Below, piece after piece: positions 40,945 through 50,731 of a stretch of 64,000 nt of DNA (position 1 is its first letter; every line of letters begins with the position of its first letter). Made by a program: the position numbers and the translations under genes. Under the pieces are notes generated by a model, which was not told the origin of the DNA, did no database searches, and saw nothing but the letters and a program-made list of their open reading frames with translations. Source of the stretch: G020354085 sp964482055 (GTDB lineage Bacteria > Pseudomonadota > Gammaproteobacteria > Acidiferrobacterales > Sulfurifustaceae); the NCBI GenBank assembly GCA_964482055.1, contig CAYZVX010000001.1, positions 62,001-126,000 of the forward strand. Reading direction: 5' to 3'.

Positions 40945-42159
40945 ATGTCACAGCCGGACGACGACTTCGCGCGCATCAAGCGCCTGCCGCCTTACGTCTT
41001 CAATATCGTCAACGAGTTGAAGGCCGAGGCGCGCCGGCGTGGCGAGGACATCATCGATTTCGGCATGGGCAACCCGGATGGCGCCACACCGCGGCACATC
41101 GTCGATAAGCTCATCGAGGCCGCGAGCCGCGAGGACACGCACCGCTATTCGGTATCGCGCGGCATCCCGCGCCTGCGCCGCGCCATCTGCCAGTGGTACA
41201 AGCGCCGCTACGACGTCGATCTCGACATGGACAGCGAGGCGATCGTCACAATCGGCTCCAAGGAAGGCCTGTCGCATCTCGCGCTCGCCACCGTCGACCG
41301 GGGCGACGCCGTGCTGGTGCCGAACCCGACCTACCCGATCCATAGCTACGGCTTCGTCATCGCCGGCGCCGACATTCGCCACGTGCCCTTGCTGCCGGGC
41401 GTCGATTTCTTCGGCGAGCTGGAGAAGGCTGTGCGCGAGACCTGGCCCAAACCGAAGTTCCTCGTTTTGAACTTCCCGGCCAACCCGACCACCATGTGCG
41501 TGGAGCTCGACTTCTTCGAGAAGACGGTGGCATTCGCGCGCGAGCATGGCATCTGGGTGGTCCACGACCTCGCCTACGCCGACATCGTCTTCGACGGTTA
41601 CGTGGCCCCCTCGATCCTGCAGGTGGCGGGCGCCAAGGAAGTGGCGGTCGAGTTCTTCACGCTGTCCAAGAGCTACAACATGCCCGGCTGGCGCGTGGGA
41701 TTCATGTGCGGCAACCGCAAACTGGTGGCGGCGCTTGGAAGGCTCAAGTCGTACTTCGACTATGGGATGTTCACCCCGATCCAGGTGGCCTCGATCCTGG
41801 CCCTCGAAGGCCCGCAGGATTGCGTCGAGGAGATCCGCCTCAAGTACGAGAGGCGCCGCGATGTACTGTGCAACGGGCTGTACTCGGCCGGCTGGATCGT
41901 CGAGAAACCAAAGGCGACCATGTTCCTGTGGGCGCGCATTCCGGATCCCTACGTACACATGGGCTCGCTCGAGTTCTCCAAGAAGCTGCTGAGCGAGGCG
42001 AAGGTGGCCGTGTCGCCCGGCATCGGCTTCGGCGAGTACGGCAACGATTACGTGCGCTTCAGCCTGATCGAGAACGAGCACCGCACGCGCCAGGCCATCC
42101 GCTCCATCCGCGAGATGTTTCGCCGCGACAAGGTCCTGCTGCAAAGGAAGGAAGCGTGA
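40945..42159 (+). CDS. alaC: Alanine transaminase AlaC
   Basis: AlaC makes alanine from pyruvate and glutamate. The class I aminotransferase (404 residues) shows DIIDFGMGNPDGATPRHIV, VPNPTYPIHSYGFVIAG, NFPANPTTMCVELDFFEK and the PLP lysine in TLSKSYNMPGWRVGF. The motif SPGIGFGEYGNDYVRFSLIEN is typical. It heads an operon with hom and thrC; the stop overlaps the hom GTG. A full-length open frame on the opposite strand is a codon-bias shadow. Confidence 0.93.
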   Translation: MSQPDDDFARIKRLPPYVFNIVNELKAEARRRGEDIIDFGMGNPDGATPRHIVDKLIEAASREDTHRYSVSRGIPRLRRAICQWYKRRYDVDLDMDSEAIVTIGSKEGLSHLALATVDRGDAVLVPNPTYPIHSYGFVIAGADIRHVPLLPGVDFFGELEKAVRETWPKPKFLVLNFPANPTTMCVELDFFEKTVAFAREHGIWVVHDLAYADIVFDGYVAPSILQVAGAKEVAVEFFTLSKSYNMPGWRVGFMCGNRKLVAALGRLKSYFDYGMFTPIQVASILALEGPQDCVEEIRLKYERRRDVLCNGLYSAGWIVEKPKATMFLWARIPDPYVHMGSLEFSKKLLSEAKVAVSPGIGFGEYGNDYVRFSLIENEHRTRQAIRSIREMFRRDKVLLQRKEA

Positions 42160-43478
42160 CACCCGTCCGCGTCGGGATGCTCGGCCTCGGCACGGTCGGC
42201 TGCGGCACGGTCAACGTGCTGGCGCGCAATCGCGAGGAAATCACGCGCCGCGCCGGGCGCGACATCGCGATCGTGCAGGCGGCGGCGCGCGATCCGCGCA
42301 AGGTGCGCGCCTGTCCGACGGCGGGAATCGAGATCGTCGGCGCGGCCGAAACCGTGGTGCGCAACCCGGACATCGATGTCGTTGTCGAGCTCATCGGCGG
42401 CTACGAGCCGGCGCGCACGCTCGTGCTCGAGGCCATTGCGCACGGCAAGCACGTGGTCACCGCCAACAAGGCGCTCATCGCCCTGCACGGCAACGAGATT
42501 TTCGCGGCCGCGCAGCGCAAGGGCGTGATGGTGGCGTTCGAGGCGGCGGTCGCGGGCGGCATTCCCATCATCAAGGCGCTGCGCGAGGGTCTGGCCGGCA
42601 ATCGCATCGAGTGGCTCGCCGGCATCATCAACGGCACGAGCAATTTCATCCTCACCGAGATGCGCGACAAGGGTGCCGAGTTCGCGGACGTCCTCAAGGA
42701 GGCCCAGCGTCTCGGCTACGCCGAAGCCGATCCGACCTTCGACGTCGAGGGCATCGACGCGGCCCACAAGCTCACCATTCTGGCTGCCATCGCCTTTGGC
42801 GTTCCGCTGCAATTCAAGAAGGTCTACACCGAGGGCATCACCCGCATTACCCGTGCCGACATCGTCTACGCCGAGCAGCTCGGCTATCGCCTGAAGCTGC
42901 TCGGCATCGCGCGCCGTACCGACGGTGCCATCGAGCTGCGCGTCCACCCGACGCTCATCCCCGAACGCCGGCTTATCGCCAATGTCGATGGCGCGATGAA
43001 CGCGGTGTTGATCAAGGGCGATGCCGTCGGCCCGACGCTCTTCTACGGCGCCGGCGCGGGCGCCGAGCCGACGGCCTCCGCCGTGGTGGCTGATCTGGTC
43101 GACGTCGTGCGCACGCTGACGGCCGATCCCAACAACCGCGTGCCACATCTCGCGTTTCAGCCTGACGCGATTGCCGATCTGCCGATCCTGCCGATGGAGG
43201 AGGTGCAGACCTCGTATTACCTGCGCATGCACGCCCAGGATCGACCCGGCGTGCTGGCGGACGTCACGCGTATTCTCGGCGACCTCGGCATCAGCATCGA
43301 GGCGATCCTGCAGAAGGAGCCAGCCGAGGGCGAGAGCGTCGTGCCGATCATCATCCTTACACAGCGCGTGATCGAAAAGAACATGAACCAGGCGATCGCG
43401 CGTATCGAGGCGCTCGACTCGATCAGCGGCCAGGTCGCGCGCATCCGCCTCGAACACCTGCGCGCCAACTGGAAGTGA
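42156..43478 (+). CDS. hom: Homoserine dehydrogenase
   Basis: Hom reduces aspartate semialdehyde to homoserine, the branch point to threonine and methionine. The NAD(P) fold opens VRVGMLGLGTVGCGTVNVL; the catalytic part has VTANKALIA, GGIPIIKALREGLAGN, GIINGTSNFIL and GYAEADPTFDVEGIDAAHKL. A C-terminal ACT domain (YYLRMHAQDRPGVLADVT) gives threonine feedback. GTG 42156 follows AAAGGAAGGAAG and overlaps the alaC stop. Length 440; no fused aspartokinase. Confidence 0.97.
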   Translation: MTPVRVGMLGLGTVGCGTVNVLARNREEITRRAGRDIAIVQAAARDPRKVRACPTAGIEIVGAAETVVRNPDIDVVVELIGGYEPARTLVLEAIAHGKHVVTANKALIALHGNEIFAAAQRKGVMVAFEAAVAGGIPIIKALREGLAGNRIEWLAGIINGTSNFILTEMRDKGAEFADVLKEAQRLGYAEADPTFDVEGIDAAHKLTILAAIAFGVPLQFKKVYTEGITRITRADIVYAEQLGYRLKLLGIARRTDGAIELRVHPTLIPERRLIANVDGAMNAVLIKGDAVGPTLFYGAGAGAEPTASAVVADLVDVVRTLTADPNNRVPHLAFQPDAIADLPILPMEEVQTSYYLRMHAQDRPGVLADVTRILGDLGISIEAILQKEPAEGESVVPIIILTQRVIEKNMNQAIARIEALDSISGQVARIRLEHLRANWK

Positions 43479-43480
43479 GC

Positions 43481-44563
43481 ATGAACATCGGTAAGCGTTA
43501 CACCGGGCTGATCGACAAGTATCGCGATCGGCTGCCGGTCCACGACGACACGCGCATCATCTCGCTGGGTGAGGGCGCCACGCCGCTCATCCGGCTCAGC
43601 AATATTCCGCGTCTTATCGGCAAGAGCGTCGACATGTACGTCAAGTTCGAGGGGCTCAATCCGACCGGCTCTTTCAAGGACCGCGGCATGACCATGGCGG
43701 TGACCAAGGCGGTGGAGGAGGGGTCACGGGCCATCATCTGCGCCTCGACCGGAAACACCTCGGCCTCGGCCGCGGCCTACGCGGCGCGCGCTGGCATCAC
43801 CTGCTTCGTGCTCATCCCCGAGGGCAAGATTGCTCTCGGCAAGCTGGCGCAGGCAATGATCCACGGTGCGGTGGTCATTCAGATCGAGGGCAACTTCGAT
43901 GCTGGCATGGCGCTGGTGAAGGAAGTGGCCAACGAGGCGCCGGTGACGATCGTGAATTCCATCAACCCGTTTCGCCTGCAAGGCCAGAAAACGGCGGCGT
44001 TCGAGATCATTGAGGAGCTCGGGGCGGCGCCGGACTTCCACTGCCTGCCAGTCGGCAACGCCGGAAACATCACCGCGCACTGGATGGGCTACTGCGAATA
44101 CGCCGATCATGGCATCTGCAACAACCGGCCGGTGATGGTGGGCTACCAGGCCGCCGGCGCCGCGCCATTCGTGGCCGGCCACATGATCGATCAGCCGGAG
44201 ACCGTCGCCACCGCCATCCGCATTGGCCATCCGCAGTCCTGGGACAAGGCGTGGCAGGCGCAGCGCGACTCCGAGGGGTGGTTCGACAAGCTCAGCGATG
44301 AGGACATCCTGGCCGCCCAGAGGCTGCTGGCGGAAAAAGAGGGCGTATTCTGCGAACCGGCTTCGGCGACCTCGGTCGCCGGTGCGCTCCGTGATATTAA
44401 GAAGGGCCGAATTCCCGAGGGTTCCCGTGTGGTATGCACGCTTACCGGCCACGGCCTGAAGGACCCCGACACCGCGATCAGGCAAAGCACGGCGCCCGTC
44501 GTCAAGGTCGCGGCAAGGCTTGATCAAGTGAAAAAGGCCATTTTGGACAACCTCGCGCGCTAG
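43481..44563 (+). CDS. thrC: Threonine synthase
   Basis: ThrC turns O-phosphohomoserine into threonine using PLP. The lysine is Lys66 in NPTGSFKDRGMTMAV; CASTGNTSASAAAYAARAGI and LPVGNAGNITAHWMGY bind phosphate. At 360 residues it is the short ThrC type. ATG 43481 is chosen; GTG 43475 is possible. The homoserine kinase gene is not in this window. Confidence 0.96.
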   Translation: MNIGKRYTGLIDKYRDRLPVHDDTRIISLGEGATPLIRLSNIPRLIGKSVDMYVKFEGLNPTGSFKDRGMTMAVTKAVEEGSRAIICASTGNTSASAAAYAARAGITCFVLIPEGKIALGKLAQAMIHGAVVIQIEGNFDAGMALVKEVANEAPVTIVNSINPFRLQGQKTAAFEIIEELGAAPDFHCLPVGNAGNITAHWMGYCEYADHGICNNRPVMVGYQAAGAAPFVAGHMIDQPETVATAIRIGHPQSWDKAWQAQRDSEGWFDKLSDEDILAAQRLLAEKEGVFCEPASATSVAGALRDIKKGRIPEGSRVVCTLTGHGLKDPDTAIRQSTAPVVKVAARLDQVKKAILDNLAR

Positions 44564-44677
44564 CGCGGCGCCTGGCGTCGGAATCGGCGTCGTTTGCACA
44601 TCGCGGCAGCCGGTAGTCGCGAGCGGCATCTGGGCCCATAATCCGGGAATCCATGTCGTCAACTGAAGGAGTGTCAC

Positions 44678-45652
44678 GTGTCTAAGAAGAGCTGGTGGTT
44701 GGTCGGTTTGCTCGCGCTCGCGGGCGTATCGGTGGCGCAGGCCGATACGTATCCATCGAGGCCCATCACGATGATCGTGCCGTTCTCAGCCGGCGGTCCC
44801 ACGGACACCGTCGGGCGGCTAATCGCGCGCGCGATGGAAATGGATCTCAAGCAACCCGTGGTGGTGGAAAACATCGGCGGTCCCGGCGGAACGATCGGCG
44901 CCGGGCGGGTGGCGCGCGCGGCACCCGACGGTTACACCATCCTGATCCATCACATTGGCATGTCCACGGCGCCGACGCTGTATCGGAAGCTGCCCTACAA
45001 CTCGTTGACAGATTTCGAGACCATCGGGCTCATCAACGATGTGCCGATGACCATCATTGCACGCCGGGACTTCCCGCCGAACAGTCTCAAGGAACTGATC
45101 GAGTACGTGAAGAAGAACAAGGACAAGGTGACCTACGCAAACGCCGGGCTCGGCGCGGCTTCGCACCTGTGCGGCATGTTGTTCATGAGCGCGATCGGCA
45201 CCGATGTCACGACGGTGCCGTACAAGGGCACGGCGCCGGCGATGAACGATCTGCTGGGAGGCCAGATTGATTTCATGTGCGATCAGACCACCAACACCAC
45301 CAGCCAGATCCGGGCCGACAAGGTCAAGGTCTATGCCGTCACCACCAAGAAGCGCGTCGCCTCGCTGCCGCATGTTCCGACTGCCGACGAGGCCGGCCTG
45401 CCCGGCTTCGAGGTCGGCATATGGCATGGGCTTTACGCGCCCAAGGGGACCCCGAAGGCGGTAGTCGATCGCCTCAACAAGGCGCTCAAGTTCGCGCTCA
45501 AGGACGAAACGGTGAAGCAGCGCTTTGCCGATCTCGGCACCGAGCCGATCGAGGACAAGCTGGCGACGCCGGATGCGCACCGGGCGCATCTGGCGGCGGA
45601 GATCGCCAAGTGGAAGCCGATCATCGAGAAGGCGGGCAAGTTTGCCGACTAG
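44678..45652 (+). CDS. tctC: Tripartite tricarboxylate transporter substrate-binding protein (Bug/TctC)
   Basis: A periplasmic solute-binding protein of the Bug family for a TTT transporter. The signal peptide ends near VAQADT (residue 22); the family signatures are YPSRPITMIVPFSAGGPTD, GPGGTIGAGRVARAAPDGYT, TYANAGLGAASHL and PYKGTAPAMNDLLGGQIDFM. The ligand (citrate, another carboxylate, or an aromatic acid) cannot be read. GTG 44678 has GAAGGAG six bases upstream. It is followed by a terminator, then tctB-tctA. Confidence 0.93.
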   Translation: MSKKSWWLVGLLALAGVSVAQADTYPSRPITMIVPFSAGGPTDTVGRLIARAMEMDLKQPVVVENIGGPGGTIGAGRVARAAPDGYTILIHHIGMSTAPTLYRKLPYNSLTDFETIGLINDVPMTIIARRDFPPNSLKELIEYVKKNKDKVTYANAGLGAASHLCGMLFMSAIGTDVTTVPYKGTAPAMNDLLGGQIDFMCDQTTNTTSQIRADKVKVYAVTTKKRVASLPHVPTADEAGLPGFEVGIWHGLYAPKGTPKAVVDRLNKALKFALKDETVKQRFADLGTEPIEDKLATPDAHRAHLAAEIAKWKPIIEKAGKFAD

Positions 45653-45684
45653 GCGTTCCGTCCGGATCGCCAGCGCCGGAAGGG

Positions 45685-45708
45685 AAAGGCCGGTCACACC
45701 GGCCTTTT
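45685..45708 (+). terminator. Terminator between tctC and tctB
   Basis: AAAGGCCGG (45685-45693), loop TCACA, CCGGCCTTT (45699-45707). Leaky termination here would give more binding protein than membrane subunits. Confidence 0.82.
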
Positions 45709-45791
45709 CCGTCTAGCGCGACCGCCATCCGCGGCGCCGTTAACATAGCAGCAACAGCGATCAGACCAAACGCACGGAAGGGAGCGGCTTG

Positions 45792-46250
45792 ATGTCGCGC
45801 GTCCGCAGTCCGAAGGACTTCTGGGCCGGTTTGCTGTACCTCGGCTTCGGGCTGGGCGCGATCGCGATTGGAACAAACTACGAGATGGGCACGGCCCTGC
45901 GCATGGGCCCAGCGTATTTTCCAACCGCGCTCGGAGTCCTGCTCGGCCTGATCGGCGCCATTTCACTCGTCCGCGGGTTCGCAAAACCCGGTGAAGCGGT
46001 CGGGCGCCTCGCGCTCAAACCTCTGGCGCTAATCACGGTCGGGATCGTCGCGTTCGGCCTGCTCGTGCGCGGCGCCGGCTTGATCGTTGCCATTCCGCTG
46101 CTCGTCATCGTCAGCGCCATCGCCAGCATCCACTTTCGTTGGTGGGTGGCGGTGTTGCTCTCTGCGGGCATGACAGCGTTTTGCGTACTCGTATTCAACA
46201 AGGGGCTGGGCGTGCCGCTCCCGGTGATAGGTCCCTGGTTGGGCGGCTGA
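45792..46250 (+). CDS. tctB: TTT transporter small membrane subunit TctB
   Basis: The 152-residue protein has four hydrophobic helices (about 10-28, 40-60, 75-110, 118-140) and the family opening PKDFWAGLLYLGFGLGAIAIG with YEMGTALRMGPAYFP. ATG 45792 is preceded by GAAGGGAG. It lies 27 bases before tctA. Confidence 0.9.
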   Translation: MSRVRSPKDFWAGLLYLGFGLGAIAIGTNYEMGTALRMGPAYFPTALGVLLGLIGAISLVRGFAKPGEAVGRLALKPLALITVGIVAFGLLVRGAGLIVAIPLLVIVSAIASIHFRWWVAVLLSAGMTAFCVLVFNKGLGVPLPVIGPWLGG

Positions 46251-46277
46251 TCCGGTTCATCGACGAGGCGTCCGCCC

Positions 46278-47783
46278 ATGGAATTGTTGGCGAATCTCGC
46301 GCTCGGCCTGGAAACCGCCTTTACGGTCACCAACCTGCTGTACTGCCTCGCCGGCGTATTCCTCGGCACGTTGATCGGCGTGCTCCCCGGCCTTGGACCG
46401 ACCGCGACCATCGCCATGCTCTTGCCGGTAACCTTCGGTTTGCCGCCCGTGTCGGCGCTCATCATGCTCGCCGGCATCTACTACGGTTCGCAGTACGGCG
46501 GCTCGACGACGGCCATCCTCGTGAATCTGCCGGGCGAGGCGGCCTCGGTCGTCACCGCGCTCGACGGATACCAGATGGCGAAGCAGGGCCGCGCCGGGGC
46601 GGCGCTCGCCACCTGCGCCATCGGTTCGTTCTTTGCCGGCACCGTGGCCACCGTGCTGATCGCGCTGTTCGCGCCGCCCCTGGCCGAGATGGCGCTCAAG
46701 TTCGGACCGGCCGATTACTTCTCGCTGATGGTGTTCGGCCTGGTCGTCGCGGTAGTGCTGGCGCGTGGCTCACTGCTGCACGCGCTGGGCATGGTGGTGT
46801 TGGGGCTCCTGCTCGGCTTGATCGGGACCGACGTGAATTCTGGCCTGGCACGCTATACCTTCGACCTGCCCGAGCTCGCCGATGGCATCGGATTCGTAGT
46901 AGTGGCCATGGGCATGTTCGGCATCGGCGAGATCGTGCGCAACCTGGAGGACGAGCGCACACGCTCACTGATGGTAAAGGAGATCAAGAACCTGATGCCG
47001 ACCCGAGAGGATTTCCGGCGCATGATCGCTCCGATCCTGCGCGGCACCGCGCTCGGGTCGGCGCTCGGCATCTTGCCGGGCAGCGGTTCCATCCTCGGGT
47101 CGTTCTCGTCGTACTCGCTCGAAAAGAAGGTATCCAAGCACCCGGAAAGATTCGGCACCGGGATGATCGAAGGTGTCGCCGGACCTGAATCCGCCAACAA
47201 CGCCGGCGCCCAGACGTCGTTCATTCCGATGCTCACCCTCGGTATTCCATCGAATCCGGTGATGGCGCTGATGATCGGCGCGCTCATCATCCAGGGTATC
47301 CAGCCCGGGCCTTCGGTCATCAACGAGCAACCGGCACTGTTCTGGGGCATCATCGTGTCGATGTGGATCGGCAACCTGTTCCTGCTGGTTCTCAATCTTC
47401 CATTGATCGGGCTGTGGGTGCGCATCATCACGGTACCGTACCACCTGCTGTTTCCGTTGATGCTGGTGTTCTGCGCGATCGGTGTGTACAGCCTGAACAA
47501 CAACAACTTCGACGTATACTTGATGGCCCTGTTCGGTGTCCTTGGTTACGTCTTTTCCAAGCTCGACTGCGAGCCGGCGCCGATGCTGCTCGGCTTCATA
47601 CTCGGACCGCTCATGGAGGAGTACTTGCGCCGCGCCCTGATTATCTCGCGCGGCGATCCGTCGGTGTTCATCACCCGTCCGATCAGCGCCACCTTGCTCG
47701 TGTTGACAGTCTTGGCCATGGTGATGGTGCTTCTGCCGGCCATCCGTAAGACGCGTGAGGAGGCGTTCAAGGAGGAGGGATAG
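46278..47783 (+). CDS. tctA: TTT transporter large membrane subunit TctA
   Basis: TctA (501 residues, about 12 transmembrane segments) is the channel subunit of the secondary tripartite tricarboxylate transporter. Signatures are GTLIGVLPGLGPTATIAMLLP, YYGSQYGGSTTAILVNLPGE, GILPGSGSILGSFSSYSLEKK and the ESANNAGAQTSFIPMLTLGIP motif. It works with tctB and the tctC binding protein in citrate or similar carboxylate uptake driven by an ion gradient. Confidence 0.95.
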   Translation: MELLANLALGLETAFTVTNLLYCLAGVFLGTLIGVLPGLGPTATIAMLLPVTFGLPPVSALIMLAGIYYGSQYGGSTTAILVNLPGEAASVVTALDGYQMAKQGRAGAALATCAIGSFFAGTVATVLIALFAPPLAEMALKFGPADYFSLMVFGLVVAVVLARGSLLHALGMVVLGLLLGLIGTDVNSGLARYTFDLPELADGIGFVVVAMGMFGIGEIVRNLEDERTRSLMVKEIKNLMPTREDFRRMIAPILRGTALGSALGILPGSGSILGSFSSYSLEKKVSKHPERFGTGMIEGVAGPESANNAGAQTSFIPMLTLGIPSNPVMALMIGALIIQGIQPGPSVINEQPALFWGIIVSMWIGNLFLLVLNLPLIGLWVRIITVPYHLLFPLMLVFCAIGVYSLNNNNFDVYLMALFGVLGYVFSKLDCEPAPMLLGFILGPLMEEYLRRALIISRGDPSVFITRPISATLLVLTVLAMVMVLLPAIRKTREEAFKEEG

Positions 47784-47845
47784 GCGAGCAGTGGAAGAGG
47801 GTAGCCTCGTTCCCGCCGGGGCGCGAGGTGGTACCGGCGAGCCTG

Positions 47846-47851
47846 TATAAT
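47846..47851 (+). promoter_or_regulatory. -10 hexamer of the rpfE-like gene
   Basis: Perfect TATAAT eight bases before the ATG at 47860; no clear -35 and no Shine-Dalgarno. Predicted transcript start about 47858. Confidence 0.45.
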
Positions 47852-47859
47852 TGACCCGC

Positions 47860-48918
47860 ATGTCGCCGGCCGCTGCGCTCAAACTCACACTCCTTGTCCC
47901 TGGCCTGTTCGGCGCCACGCGTCGCGTCGAGGCCGCCGCGCATCGAGGCTCGATCCCGCGACTCCCGGCGCTCGAGACGTTTCTGACCCGCGCCGACCCT
48001 TGTCCGAATGCCGCCCAGGGCGCGGAAGCGCGCATCTTCGGGCTTTTCGGCGTCGAATTGCAGGAAGGTAACGATGCGCCGGTGGCGGCCGTCACGCGGG
48101 CCCTGGATCTTGGCGTGATCGACAATGGCTGGTGGGTGCGCGCCGATCCGGTCCATCTGATTCCGGACCGAGATCGTCTGGTGCTGCACGACGCCCAGTG
48201 GCTTGACCTGACGCAAGACGAGGCGACCAGGCTTGCGGCCGAGATCGGCGAGGCCTACGCGGGCGAGGGCTGGACCTTGAAGACGCCACGGCCGGGCCGC
48301 TGGTACCTGAAGCCGCCGCGCGCGCCGCAGCTCATGACCACTCCGCTGCCCGAAGTGGTGGGCCGCGACATCCACCCCTACCTCCCGCACGGCAAAGACG
48401 GCAAGGCCTGGCACACACTGCTCAACGAGCTGCAGATACTGCTGCATACCGCGCGCGTCAACAGCGAACGTGAACGGGATGGCAAGCCGCCCATCAACAG
48501 CCTGTGGTTTTGGGGCGGGGGCCAGCTGCCGAAGGTGCCGCCCGCGCCGTGGGCGCAGCTGTGGAGCCTCGAGCCGATCAGCCTGGGGCTCGCGCGCCTC
48601 AGCCAGATACCCGCGGAAGCACCGCCCGTCGGCTTTTCGGAGTGGCAAGGGCGCGCGCCCGCCGCGTCCGGGGCGCATCTGGCGGTGCTCGATTCCGCGC
48701 GCCCAGCGGTGCAGTACGGCGACCGCGCGCGCTGGCAGGAAGAGATCGTGCGCATCGAGCGCAACTGGATCGCGCCCGCGCTTGCCGCCTTGACCGAGCG
48801 GCGGTTGCAGGCGGTCACGCTTGTTGATGAGACCGGGCCCGCCTACGAGCTCACACCGCGCCGCGCGCGCCGCTGGTGGCGTTGGCGGCGGGCAGCGGCG
48901 CACCGCGCGCCGGCATGA
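47860..48918 (+). CDS. RpfE-like conserved protein (COG4255) upstream of recJ
   Basis: The 352-residue soluble protein matches the RpfE-type group, sometimes labelled cofactor-independent phosphoglycerate mutase-like. Visible conserved stretches are RADPVHLIPDRDRLVLHD, GRDIHPYLPHGKDGKAWH, LLNELQILLHTARVN and NSLWFWGGG. In Xanthomonas rpfE adjoins recJ in the rpf cluster, the same pairing as here. Its biochemical function is not established. ATG 47860 is used; its stop overlaps recJ by ATGA. Confidence 0.8.
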   Translation: MSPAAALKLTLLVPGLFGATRRVEAAAHRGSIPRLPALETFLTRADPCPNAAQGAEARIFGLFGVELQEGNDAPVAAVTRALDLGVIDNGWWVRADPVHLIPDRDRLVLHDAQWLDLTQDEATRLAAEIGEAYAGEGWTLKTPRPGRWYLKPPRAPQLMTTPLPEVVGRDIHPYLPHGKDGKAWHTLLNELQILLHTARVNSERERDGKPPINSLWFWGGGQLPKVPPAPWAQLWSLEPISLGLARLSQIPAEAPPVGFSEWQGRAPAASGAHLAVLDSARPAVQYGDRARWQEEIVRIERNWIAPALAALTERRLQAVTLVDETGPAYELTPRRARRWWRWRRAAAHRAPA

Positions 48919-50657
48919 TCTCGGCACAGCAAAAGCTGATCGTGCGGCGCGAGGCACCGGTCAACACCGACGCGACGTTCGAGCGGCTGAACCTGCATCC
49001 GGTGCTGGCGCGTGTCTACCGCGCGCGACACGTCACCTCGGCGGTGGAGCTCGACCGCTCGCTGGAGCGGCTGCTCGCGCCGCGATCGCTCAAGGGTATG
49101 GATGCCGCAGTCGCGCTGCTCGAGGAGGCGCTGCGCGAGCAACGGCGCATCCTGATCGTCGCCGACTACGACGCCGACGGCGCAACGAGCTGCGCGGTGG
49201 TGCTGCGCGCCCTGCGCCAGATGGGCGCGGGCGACGTGCGCTACCTGGTGCCGGACCGATTCACCTACGGCTATGGGCTCACGCCCGAGATCGTCGAGCT
49301 GGCCGCGCGTCAGCGGCCTGACCTGCTCATCACCGTGGATAACGGCATATCGAGCCTCGACGGCGTGCGTGCGGCCCGTGCGGCCGGCATGGCGGTGCTC
49401 ATCACGGACCACCACTTGCCCGCCGCGGAGCTGCCGCCGGCCAACGCAATCGTCAACCCGAATCAGCCGGGCGATGAATTCTCGAGCAAGACCCTCGCCG
49501 GCGTCGGTGTGGCGTTCTACGTCATGCTGGCGCTTCGGGCACGCCTGCGCGAGACCGGCTGGTTTCGCACGCGCTGGCCAGCCGAGCCGCGGCTTGCCGA
49601 TCTGCTGGACCTGGTCGCGCTCGGGACGGTGGCGGACCTGGTGCCACTCGACCACAACAACCGGATCCTGGTGGCGCAGGGTCTGGCGCGCATCAATGCG
49701 GGGGTGAGCTGCGCCGGCGTGCAGGCGTTGCTGGCGGTGGCCGGCCGCAAGGCGGGGCGCGTGTCCGCCACCGACCTGGGGTTCGCAGTGGCGCCGCGCC
49801 TCAACGCCGCCGGTCGACTGACCGACATGGCGCACGGTGTTGAGTGTCTGCTTGCGGACGATCCGGCGCGGGCCGCCGACCTCGCCGCCCGCCTCGATGG
49901 GCTCAACCGTGAGCGCCGTGCGCTCGAAGCCGAGATGCAGAGCCAGGCCTTGCGCGCGGTGGAAAGCCTGAGTCTCGACGCCACCGGGCTGCCGAAGGGG
50001 TTGTGCCTGTTCGACGAGTCCTGGCACCAGGGGGTGATCGGTCTGGTGGCGTCACGCGTCAAGGAACGCGTGCACCGCCCGGTCATCGCCTTCGCCCCGG
50101 CGGGCGGCACCGAACTGAAAGGTTCGGCGCGCTCCATCCCGGGGCTGCACATCCGGGACACGCTCGATGCCATTGCCGCCCGCCACCCCGGGCTGCTCGC
50201 CAAGTTCGGCGGGCACGCCATGGCCGCGGGCTTGAGCCTTGCGCGCGAGCGCTTCAATGCGTTCCGCGACGCCTTCGACGAGGAGGTCGCACGCCAGGTG
50301 TGCGACGCCGACTTGCAGGGCCGGGTGTGGAGCGACGGCGAGATCAGCGCAGCGGAGCTGACGCTCGAGCTCGCCGAGCAGCTGCGCGCGGCCGGCCCGT
50401 GGGGGCAGGGGTTCCCCGAACCCGTATTCGATGGCGAGTTCGAGATCGTGAGCCAGCGCATTGTCGGGAACCGCCACATCAAGATGGCGCTGCGCCGCGA
50501 CGGGCGATTGTTCGATGCCATCGCGTTCAATGGCGCGCCACAGGGTCAGCCGCTGCGCGCGGCGCGCGTGCATGCGGCCTACCGACTCGACGTGAACGAA
50601 TACCAGGGCGCGCGTTGTCTGCAGCTCGTGCTGGAGCACGTGGCCCTGGCGGACTGA
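48915..50657 (+). CDS. recJ: Single-stranded-DNA-specific exonuclease RecJ
   Basis: RecJ is a 5'-3' ssDNA exonuclease of the DHH family used in RecFOR repair and mismatch repair. Motif I is VADYDADGATSCAV, motif III is TDHHLPAAELPP with the DHH triad, and the DHHA1 domain has FGGHAMAAGLSL. An OB-like C-terminal domain ends the chain. ATG 48915 overlaps the rpfE stop and gives 580 residues. Confidence 0.96.
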   Translation: MISAQQKLIVRREAPVNTDATFERLNLHPVLARVYRARHVTSAVELDRSLERLLAPRSLKGMDAAVALLEEALREQRRILIVADYDADGATSCAVVLRALRQMGAGDVRYLVPDRFTYGYGLTPEIVELAARQRPDLLITVDNGISSLDGVRAARAAGMAVLITDHHLPAAELPPANAIVNPNQPGDEFSSKTLAGVGVAFYVMLALRARLRETGWFRTRWPAEPRLADLLDLVALGTVADLVPLDHNNRILVAQGLARINAGVSCAGVQALLAVAGRKAGRVSATDLGFAVAPRLNAAGRLTDMAHGVECLLADDPARAADLAARLDGLNRERRALEAEMQSQALRAVESLSLDATGLPKGLCLFDESWHQGVIGLVASRVKERVHRPVIAFAPAGGTELKGSARSIPGLHIRDTLDAIAARHPGLLAKFGGHAMAAGLSLARERFNAFRDAFDEEVARQVCDADLQGRVWSDGEISAAELTLELAEQLRAAGPWGQGFPEPVFDGEFEIVSQRIVGNRHIKMALRRDGRLFDAIAFNGAPQGQPLRAARVHAAYRLDVNEYQGARCLQLVLEHVALAD

Positions 50658-50731
50658 CGCCGCCCGGCTGCAGGTCAGCGCTGTCTATACTCTCCTAAGC
50701 AGGCAGCCGCGCAGGCGATGCCTTGCCTCAC

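Noticed and set aside
40948..42162. 404-codon open frame antisense to alaC
   Set aside because: It mirrors alaC codon by codon, has a composition typical of GC-rich shadow frames (His, Asp, Val, Leu-rich) and shows no family motif; alaC is complete.
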